12,259 bases of DNA, from NCBI GenBank assembly GCA_020630355.1, contig JAHDBO010000036.1:1-12259 (forward strand), written 5' to 3'. The translations under genes were made by a program, and so were the position numbers. Of this stretch, positions 1 through 6,193 are shown piece by piece; position 1 is the first letter of the stretch; the number at the start of each line of letters is the position of its first letter. The notes under the pieces were generated by a model. That model searched no databases. It was not told the DNA's origin and saw only the letters and a list, made by a program, of their open reading frames with translations. The stretch is from Saprospiraceae bacterium (GTDB lineage: Bacteria > Bacteroidota > Bacteroidia > Chitinophagales > Saprospiraceae).

Positions 1-5
1 GTAAG

Positions 6-584
6 TTATTGCTGATTTTTTAAAAACGCCATCAGTTTAGCAAATGCTTTACCTCGGTGACTGATGGTGTTTTTGGTTTTTTTATCCATTTCCGCAAAAG
101 AAACATCATATCCATCTGGCTGAAATATAGGGTCATAACCAAAACCTTGATTTCCTTTTTTTGCTTTCAGAATAGTCCCTCTAGCTATTCCTTCAAAAAG
201 ATACTCTTTTCCTTCTAGAATCAATGCAAAAACCGTTCTAAACTGCGCCGCTCTATCGTTTTTTCCCTCTAATTTTGATAAAGCCAATGCCATATTGTCT
301 TCGGCATTTTTTTGAGGACCTGCAAACCTAGCGGTATGCACCCCTGGCGCGCCTTCTAAACTGTCGATTTCTAGACCAGTATCCTCCGAAAAACAATCGA
401 TGTTATATTTTTCATATACATATCGAGCTTTCAAAAGCGCATTCCCTTCGAGCGTGTCTGCCGTTTCTGGTATATCTTCTAGGCATCCAATATCTTTTAA
501 GCTCTTTAATTTCCAATCTGCGCCTAGGATTTCTTGAACTTCTTTGACTTTATTGGGGTTCCCTGTTGCAAATACTAGGTTCAT
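6..584 (-). CDS. rdgB: RdgB/HAM1 non-canonical purine NTP pyrophosphatase
   Basis: Predicted to hydrolyse dITP, XTP and ITP to the monophosphate plus pyrophosphate in the cytoplasm, keeping deaminated purines out of DNA and RNA. The 192 residues are a normal family length and the protein looks complete. The N-terminal substrate-binding stretch is visible (residues 5-20, FATGNPNKVKEVQEIL). The central SEDTGLEIDSLEGAPG block (66-81) matches the usual DDSGLxVDALxGAPG and contains the expected catalytic Asp68. The C-terminal GFGYDP (147-152) and ISHRGKA (174-180) signatures are also intact. The ATG at 584 lies 19 nt after the stop of the upstream psi-like gene, so the two are probably co-transcribed. 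The family call is secure; the individual substrate preference is inferred from the family. Confidence 0.97.
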   Translation of the reverse strand: MNLVFATGNPNKVKEVQEILGADWKLKSLKDIGCLEDIPETADTLEGNALLKARYVYEKYNIDCFSEDTGLEIDSLEGAPGVHTARFAGPQKNAEDNMALALSKLEGKNDRAAQFRTVFALILEGKEYLFEGIARGTILKAKKGNQGFGYDPIFQPDGYDVSFAEMDKKTKNTISHRGKAFAKLMAFLKNQQ

Positions 585-603
585 GTATGGTATGCTTTGA
601 ACT

Positions 604-1044
604 TTAGGAAGCGTTAAGAAATAAGGATTTCAGGGTGTTCCACAACGTCTTTTTGTAGGCTATATTTTTTGGGTTTTCTAGAAAGCTTAGATTATGGGTG
701 AAAACCATCTTTCTAGATTGAAAATCAATTAACTCATAAGGGCTAATTTTGAAATTGAGTCCGAGTTTTTTTGGCGCTACGCCAAAACTTAAGATATGTT
801 GGATTTCATGATTGTTCCAAATGTCACTCAACTTGATTTGCTCTTCTGGAGTTATCTCTAAAACAAGAATATCCTCATTCCAATCCATCTTTATTGCCTG
901 TAGAATTTTCTGCAAAAAAGGGATAGATGTCTTTTCATCCGCTTTCAAGACGACCAATAATGCTTTTTGGTTGCTTCCTTTCAGACGATTTAAGGTCGAT
1001 TCCTTGCTTTTTAAGGCATATTTATGGAATTGGTATAAAGACAT
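604..1044 (-). CDS. Hypothetical protein with DNA polymerase III psi (HolD)-like layout
   Basis: A 146-residue soluble protein with no signal peptide or membrane segment. I choose the ATG at 1044; the frame stays open upstream to a TTG at 1080, which would add 12 low-complexity residues. The order of elements resembles the gamma-proteobacterial psi subunit of the clamp loader. There is a basic N-terminus, a hydrophobic strand (KALLVVL), an amphipathic helix (IPFLQKILQAI), and a second strand followed by LEITPEEQ, comparable to LQLTPEK in E. coli HolD. Then comes a GVAPKKLGL strand-turn like the WRLG region, and a tail with NPKNIAYKKTLWNTLKSLF, comparable to NPTARAALWQQI. This comparison is from memory of the family, so the call is tentative. 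The gene precedes rdgB by 19 nt and diverges from the aminotransferase gene. Confidence 0.6.
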   Translation of the reverse strand: MSLYQFHKYALKSKESTLNRLKGSNQKALLVVLKADEKTSIPFLQKILQAIKMDWNEDILVLEITPEEQIKLSDIWNNHEIQHILSFGVAPKKLGLNFKISPYELIDFQSRKMVFTHNLSFLENPKNIAYKKTLWNTLKSLFLNAS

Positions 1045-1164
1045 TTTTAAAATTTTATTCTGAAAATAAATTAATTTCAAAACAAATTACCAAATAGAGT
1101 GTATTAATGGACGTTCTATGGAATATTTGTGGGGAAATGTTTAATTTTACTAAAAAATAAAGAT
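1045..1164. promoter_or_regulatory. Divergent promoter region, psi-like gene / aminotransferase
   Basis: This 120-bp AT-rich spacer separates two divergent starts (ATG 1044 minus, ATG 1165 plus), so it must hold both promoters. Partial matches to the Bacteroidota -7 box (TAnnTTTG) are present, for example AATATTTG near 1121-1128 on plus and TCTATTTG on minus. None has a clear -33 TTG at the right distance, so exact promoters are not called. No Shine-Dalgarno sequence is seen, as is usual in this phylum. Confidence 0.4.
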
Positions 1165-2247
1165 ATGGAATTTCCAATTAAAATCACCAAAACGAATGAT
1201 AGTAGAGTGGGAACTGTCGATTTTGACAATATCCCGTTTGGTCGTGTTTTTTCAGACCACATGTTCGTGGCGGACTATGACAATGGCGAGTGGGGCGATT
1301 TCCGTATCGAACCTTATGGTCCGATGTCTTTCGACCCTGCCATGATGGCTTTGCACTATGGGCAAGCTATTTTTGAAGGAATGAAAGCCTTTAAAAACAA
1401 GGACGGAGCGCCTGTTTTGTATCGTACAAACAACCACGCTAAACGCATCAATCTATCCGCAGAGCGGATGTGTATGCCGGCTTTCCCCGAAGATGTGTTT
1501 CAGGTAGCCTGTGAGACCTTGGTTGGGATAGACCACGCTTGGATACCACCCAAAGTAGGTAGCGCACTGTATATGCGTCCATTTATGTTTGCTACGGATG
1601 AGTTTATTGGGGTACGGCCTTCTAGCAAATACCGTTTCGTGATTTTTACGGGCCCCGTAGGACCTTACTATGCGAAGCCTGTCAATTTGTTGGCTTCCGA
1701 CAAATATGCTAGAGCGATTGAAGGAGGTACGGGTGAAGCGAAAGCAGCTGGAAACTATGCGGCTTCCTTGATGCCTTCTAGAGAAGCGAATGAGGCAGGG
1801 TTCGACCAGATTTTGTGGTTGGATGCCAAGGAATTCAAATATATCCAAGAGGTAGGCACGATGAATATCTTCTTCGTGATTGGTGATAAGGTGATTACAC
1901 CGGCTACGGATGGGGCGATTTTGAAAGGAATTACCAGAGATAGTATCATACAGTTGTTGCGAGATAGAGGATACGATGTAGAGGAGCGCAAATTGTCTAT
2001 TGATGAAGTCGTAGAAGCTTCTAAAAATGGGACACTGAAGGAAGTATTTGGTTCTGGTACGGCGGCGGTTGTTTCATGGGTAGCGTCCATTACTTATAAA
2101 GGGTATAAAATGGAATTGCCGAAACCAGAAGATTGCAAAATAGGCAAAGCGGCAAAGAAAGCGATTGAAGATGTACGATGGGGTACGATTGAGGATAAAT
2201 TCAATTGGATAGAACCTGTGAAAGTCCTAGAGGGCACAATGGCATAA
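1165..2247 (+). CDS. ilvE: Branched-chain amino acid aminotransferase
   Basis: A PLP-dependent fold-type IV aminotransferase for the last step of leucine, isoleucine and valine synthesis (and the first step of their breakdown), cytoplasmic. From the ATG at 1165 it is 360 residues, typical of the longer BCAT class. The frame is open back to an ATG at 1129, but those 12 extra residues are not family-like, whereas MEFPIKIT is a common Bacteroidota start. Motifs seen: FxPAxMALHYGQAIFEGMKAF (57-77), RPFMFATDEFIGV (138-150), and the catalytic PLP lysine Lys193 in GGTGEAKAAGNYAASL. EVGTMNIFFV (229-238) has Val where many homologues have Ala, and FGSGTAAVVS (295-304) is the phosphate/cofactor loop. 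Transcription ends at a strong hairpin at 2276-2317. Its codon use is more GC-rich than the central operon, consistent with a well-expressed housekeeping gene. Confidence 0.96.
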   Translation: MEFPIKITKTNDSRVGTVDFDNIPFGRVFSDHMFVADYDNGEWGDFRIEPYGPMSFDPAMMALHYGQAIFEGMKAFKNKDGAPVLYRTNNHAKRINLSAERMCMPAFPEDVFQVACETLVGIDHAWIPPKVGSALYMRPFMFATDEFIGVRPSSKYRFVIFTGPVGPYYAKPVNLLASDKYARAIEGGTGEAKAAGNYAASLMPSREANEAGFDQILWLDAKEFKYIQEVGTMNIFFVIGDKVITPATDGAILKGITRDSIIQLLRDRGYDVEERKLSIDEVVEASKNGTLKEVFGSGTAAVVSWVASITYKGYKMELPKPEDCKIGKAAKKAIEDVRWGTIEDKFNWIEPVKVLEGTMA

Positions 2248-2275
2248 TTGAGCAGGTAGATGCTACATTTTGTAG

Positions 2276-2317
2276 GAAGGGCATCTCGGAAATTTCCGAG
2301 ATGCCCTTCATTTTTTT
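2276..2317 (+). terminator. Rho-independent terminator of the aminotransferase gene
   Basis: A perfect 34-bp palindrome at 2276-2309 (arms GAAGGGCATCTCGGAAA and its exact complement, closing through the AAATTT centre) is followed on plus by ATTTTTTT. It starts 28 nt after the aminotransferase stop. The perfect stem and U-tract make this a textbook intrinsic terminator. Confidence 0.93.
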
Positions 2318-2330
2318 ACCATTCTTATAC

Positions 2331-2367
2331 AAAAAAGCGGCTCGTGCCTAAGAGTGCAACGAGCCGC
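2331..2367 (-). terminator. Rho-independent terminator of the VCBS/spermine-synthase-like operon
   Basis: Read on minus, a 9-bp perfect GC-rich stem (GCGGCTCGT, 2359-2367, paired with ACGAGCCGC, 2337-2345) with a 13-nt loop is followed directly by TTTTTT (2336-2331). It lies 43 nt after the stop of the T9SS VCBS-repeat gene at 2411 and faces the aminotransferase terminator, giving a tail-to-tail terminator pair. Confidence 0.88.
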
Positions 2368-2376
2368 GGAACTACA

Positions 2377-2394
2377 CAAACACGAATGTGTTTG
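2377..2394 (-). repeat. Small hairpin between the operon's last stop and its terminator
   Basis: CAAACAC and GTGTTTG form a 7-bp perfect stem with a 4-nt loop (2384-2387). It lies 16 nt beyond the stop of the VCBS gene and 9 nt before the main terminator stem on minus. No U-tract follows it directly. It may be a stabilising 3' hairpin or may be chance. Confidence 0.45.
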
Positions 2395-2410
2395 CTACAA
2401 CCATTTATTT

Positions 2411-4615
2411 TCAGCTCTTAACGAGCTTGGAAGTTCGTATAGTGTTTTTACTAAGTATAGTCAAGAAATAAATTCCAGCGGGGATTTGTGGACTTTGGAT
2501 ATTAATGACATTTGATCCTTTATTCATCACATGAGTCTTTTGATAAATCCTTTTACCACTCGTATCTTCAATATATATTTTTGTTTTTTCTTTTGTAGTC
2601 GAATAGACTTTTAGAGAAAAGTTATAATGAAAAGGGTTAGGATACAGTTTGATTTCGGGAATCAAACCTTCCTCGACTTGATTTGCGATACTAGAGGTGA
2701 AGTCACTGAATCTGAATATAGTAATACCACCACTTTGGTTGCCGATCAAAAGTGCAGGAAAGTCATCATCGAACAAGAAGCCGCCGCTGATAGTTGCTCT
2801 TTTACCGACGTTCATACCTAAAATTGATGCGTTCAACAATTTAAAAGATTCGTTTTCGGCTACTTTTTCATATAACTTAACAGTACCAGCTTCAGAAGCT
2901 ACAAAAAGATATAACCGATCTTGATATTCATAAATATAAGGATGACTATAGCCAGTTGGCTGACCAGTGGCCCTTACATCCACCTCGCCCCAGAATTCAT
3001 CATGCAGTACGAAGTTCGGTTCACTGATCGTCCCCATGTTTTTTAAGAGATTGAGATTTCCGTTTCGCTCGCCCACTACTAAATCAAGTAAACCGTCATT
3101 ATCAATATCAAATAAAAAAGGGGTGGCATTTTTGCCTAAATTTAAGGGCAAAGTTTCCTTGTAAACAAAGTCGAAAGCAGCACCAGTACGTTCAAAATAG
3201 AGAAGGTCTCCATTATCATTTCCTTTTATCAAATCATCGTGACCATCACCATTCAAGTCACCAAAGGTATTGACATATCTTTCTTTGTGAACACTTGAGG
3301 TTCTGTAATTATCGTCAGTTATAATGTAGGATGGTAAGCTAGGCGACCCTTGGTTTTGTAAAAGAAAGTTGATAGAAGATGGAAGAAAAGTTGGCAAAGT
3401 CCCGGTGCTAGAGATTAGGATATCCAAGAGTCCATCGTTGTCAAAATCAACAATGGTAGGTGAGGAGTGAGTGGATAGATCAATACTTTTATTTTGTATA
3501 AATTGCTTTGTAATCAGCTCGAATTGGATGCTGTCTGAGCCGATACTTGCATCATATGCCCAAATATGATTCAAATTGGAATAATCAACGCCATCGAAAG
3601 GAATCACAATGAGTTCATCTTCAGGATCATCGTCTATATTGACAAGACGAGGGAGGAGATTGAAGGGTATTATAGAAGGTTCGTCATATACTGGAAACAA
3701 GCTATCGACCTTATAGATTAAATTGTTTTCATTGTACAATAGGCAAAGATTGTCTTGATAGGAATTGCCAAGGAATATATCTAAATCGCCATCTAAGTCG
3801 ATATCGAGACCATCTAAGGAGTAATCATCGAAATGTATTGCTCTTTCATTCTCATTCTGATTATCGGGAGGAGGAGCAAACCCATTGCAGTCAACGCCAG
3901 TGAGTGGTGATTTTTGATCATTTAGCTTGATATCACCCCAACATTCATTGACCAATCTATATTTTATATCATTGCAGTCACCTACATTTTCATAATAGTA
4001 CAAAGTAAAAGTATTAAGGTTGAATGCTAGAATATCAATGTCGCCATCCGAATCAATGTCTTTAAACATGGGAATGCCATATCCCCCTGCCCTAATTGTT
4101 TCTACATTGCCGTTCATAGCCTCATACTCAATGACTCCATTTGCTGAGAACCGAATGGTATCGTTTTCATAATGACCGAGATACACAGAAAGAGGAGAGT
4201 TTACGAAAGAGGAGCTTTCGTAAGTAATGAAGTCCATGATGCCGTCACAGTCGAGGTCAGCACTTATGGACCAAAAAGTGGCAGGTGGTAGATATTTACT
4301 GTACCCATTGTCTAATTTCCAGTACTCTCCTTGCCAAATGAAAGTCTTGTAAACGAAAGATTGAGCGTCGTATGCCACAAGTTCATCTATTCCATCATTA
4401 TTCAGATCTATATTAGAAAAAACAGGTCGTTCGATGCCACCTGTATAAGGGTTTTCTATCGGTGTACCATCTCCCTTCAAGATGAATATTTCGTCATTGG
4501 GTGTATAACGAGGAGTCTGAGCATAGGTAGATTGCAGACCTATATTGCTTATCAATAAGGCGACAAGAAATATATCGAACACTAATGTATTATATTTGGG
4601 GAGAACAGATCTCAT
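2411..4615 (-). CDS. Secreted FG-GAP/VCBS-repeat protein with T9SS type A sorting domain
   Basis: A 734-residue predicted extracellular or cell-surface protein. An N-terminal signal peptide (hydrophobic 11-27) probably ends near Ala32 (TYA/QT). The body is a chain of Asp-rich FG-GAP/VCBS-type units that usually bind Ca2+ and build a beta-propeller: IDLNNDGIDEL (69-79), ADLDCDGIMDF (119-129), DIDSDGDIDIL (186-196), DIDLDGDLDIF (271-281), NIDDDPEDELI (326-336), DFDNDGLLDIL (390-400), GDLNGDGHDDL (452-462) and DIDNDGLLDLV (503-513). The C-terminal 80 residues (LYPNPF at 657-662, then GKRIYQK and IPAGIYFLTI) are a type IX sorting domain, so the protein should cross the outer membrane by T9SS with the tail removed. 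It starts 6 nt after the spermine-synthase-like gene's stop, so it is the last gene of that operon. Ligand or activity is unknown. Confidence 0.92.
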   Translation of the reverse strand: MRSVLPKYNTLVFDIFLVALLISNIGLQSTYAQTPRYTPNDEIFILKGDGTPIENPYTGGIERPVFSNIDLNNDGIDELVAYDAQSFVYKTFIWQGEYWKLDNGYSKYLPPATFWSISADLDCDGIMDFITYESSSFVNSPLSVYLGHYENDTIRFSANGVIEYEAMNGNVETIRAGGYGIPMFKDIDSDGDIDILAFNLNTFTLYYYENVGDCNDIKYRLVNECWGDIKLNDQKSPLTGVDCNGFAPPPDNQNENERAIHFDDYSLDGLDIDLDGDLDIFLGNSYQDNLCLLYNENNLIYKVDSLFPVYDEPSIIPFNLLPRLVNIDDDPEDELIVIPFDGVDYSNLNHIWAYDASIGSDSIQFELITKQFIQNKSIDLSTHSSPTIVDFDNDGLLDILISSTGTLPTFLPSSINFLLQNQGSPSLPSYIITDDNYRTSSVHKERYVNTFGDLNGDGHDDLIKGNDNGDLLYFERTGAAFDFVYKETLPLNLGKNATPFLFDIDNDGLLDLVVGERNGNLNLLKNMGTISEPNFVLHDEFWGEVDVRATGQPTGYSHPYIYEYQDRLYLFVASEAGTVKLYEKVAENESFKLLNASILGMNVGKRATISGGFLFDDDFPALLIGNQSGGITIFRFSDFTSSIANQVEEGLIPEIKLYPNPFHYNFSLKVYSTTKEKTKIYIEDTSGKRIYQKTHVMNKGSNVINIQSPQIPAGIYFLTILSKNTIRTSKLVKS

Positions 4616-4621
4616 AGAGTA

Positions 4622-6193
4622 TCACTTGTAGGTTTTGGCTGACTTGGTTCGGTTCTTTACGAGTGTTTGGTTTTTTAAAGATTCTAATAAGGGTTTATCG
4701 TCGCATAGATACACGGGTGGGGAGATGATTTTGGGTCGTACAAAGACTTTTTTCATAATATAGTCTTGTACAAACTGATTTTGAATACAACAGATATTCA
4801 TCCTGTTGTAATCAATATCCTCGAATGAGAATGGACTTCCCTTTTTTCCAATATATATTATGTCATCCTTGATTTCTTTATTGATAACGATTCCTTTAAC
4901 ACTAAAATCAGCATGATGAATTGTTTGAAAAATCAAATTGCCTGCATTCATAGGGGATTCCGAAAAGGTACTTTGGAAATTCACAATCAAAGTTCCATTC
5001 TCATTAAGGGTTTCGTGTATTTTTTTGAAACTTTCTATGGTGTACAAGTAGGTCGGCTGGCTTTCAGAAGCAGAAATGTCAATAATAATAACGTCGTATT
5101 TCTTATCTGTTGCCATAATAAAATGCCGAGCATCATCCTCTGTAAATTTATAGGTACTGCTATCTATGTTAAAATAGTCTTCTGCTATCGTTTTCATCCT
5201 TGGATCTATATCGACAACTTCGACATTCATTCCGAGTCGATTCAATTCGGAGACCAAAGAACCTGCAGCTAGTCCACACAGTAAGATATTAGAACCTTTT
5301 GGATGGGAAGTCAGTATGGAAGAGACCAAATGGACATATTTATAGGCCGAGGTAGCTGCTTGATCGCCACCTATTACAATGGACTGTGGGATATTGTTGA
5401 TGTTGAGTACTCTGTGAAATGCGGTATTGTTTTGGTCAAGAGGGAAGTCTGTTATTTTTACCTGACCTAGCATACCTTCTTCTTGGTGTACTATTGTACT
5501 ATTTGCATTGATCGGCTGAAGCTCCAATCTATTGTTGACAATGAAGGCAAGCCCAATGAAATAGGCTATTGATAGTGATATGATTGTGCTTCTTTTGGCT
5601 CTAAGTAAAAAGAGAAAAGAACCAATAATGAATAATAAGACTGAAGTGAATACTAATGGATAAAAGATACCGAAATTCTCAATAATATAAAATCCAGTTA
5701 TTAGTGTAGAGAATACGCCTGTTATTGCAGAAATAGAGTATACAATACCAGTAGACTCTCCGGATTGAGCCTCGTTTTTGGTGATAAGCTGGATGATAAT
5801 AGGAGGGATGGCCCCTAAGAAAACCAATGGGAATACAAGCCCTATAGTACCAGTTATTATCAATGATAAATGCAGATTTTCTGTAGCTGCTAAGATTTTC
5901 ACGGAATAGGGTAAGAGTAAAATCGCGAACAAAAGGGCTATTGATGCGCCTAAGAACGGGATGGATAAAAAAGATACGGCCTTTGCGTATACTGAATATC
6001 GCCCTCCAAGGTAATATCCTATCGACACGCCTAGCAATGTAAGCCCTAACGTAGTAGTCCATGCGGTCAGCATTGTGCCGAAGTAAGCTTCAATATACTT
6101 CCCAACGAGCAACTCGATGACCATGATTAAAGAGCCCTCTAGCACTATCATGCCCACTGTTATCGGTTTAGTATTTTTTTCGAGCCAATTCAT
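4622..6193 (-). CDS. Membrane-bound spermidine/spermine-synthase-like protein
   Basis: A 523-residue two-part protein. Residues 10-220 form about seven membrane segments (roughly 10-33, 40-64, 72-98, 108-136, 148-171, 175-197, 202-220). Residues 235-505 are an aminopropyltransferase-like Rossmann domain of the spermidine synthase family. The SAM/decarboxylated-SAM motifs are recognisable: ILLCGLAAG (303-311), VEVVDIDP (324-331), DDAR (353-356) and YDVIIIDIS (366-374) with Asp372, then a TYLYTIESF block (381-389). Motif I is GLAAG rather than GGGDG, as in many membrane-linked homologues whose product is not proven to be spermidine. Its ATG overlaps the upstream gene's TGA (ATGA), implying translational coupling. 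Its membrane half is paralogous to that of the upstream gene. Loop charges (Arg-Ala-Lys-Arg before the last segment) make the side of the enzyme domain uncertain. Confidence 0.88.
   Translation of the reverse strand: MNWLEKNTKPITVGMIVLEGSLIMVIELLVGKYIEAYFGTMLTAWTTTLGLTLLGVSIGYYLGGRYSVYAKAVSFLSIPFLGASIALLFAILLLPYSVKILAATENLHLSLIITGTIGLVFPLVFLGAIPPIIIQLITKNEAQSGESTGIVYSISAITGVFSTLITGFYIIENFGIFYPLVFTSVLLFIIGSFLFLLRAKRSTIISLSIAYFIGLAFIVNNRLELQPINANSTIVHQEEGMLGQVKITDFPLDQNNTAFHRVLNINNIPQSIVIGGDQAATSAYKYVHLVSSILTSHPKGSNILLCGLAAGSLVSELNRLGMNVEVVDIDPRMKTIAEDYFNIDSSTYKFTEDDARHFIMATDKKYDVIIIDISASESQPTYLYTIESFKKIHETLNENGTLIVNFQSTFSESPMNAGNLIFQTIHHADFSVKGIVINKEIKDDIIYIGKKGSPFSFEDIDYNRMNICCIQNQFVQDYIMKKVFVRPKIISPPVYLCDDKPLLESLKNQTLVKNRTKSAKTYK

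Noticed and set aside
1045..1080. TTG start of the psi-like gene at 1080
   Set aside because: A plain ATG follows at 1044; the 12 added residues are AT-rich and uninformative.
1129..1164. Upstream ATG of the aminotransferase at 1129
   Set aside because: The family-like N-terminus begins at MEFPIKIT (1165); the first 12 residues are not conserved in type.
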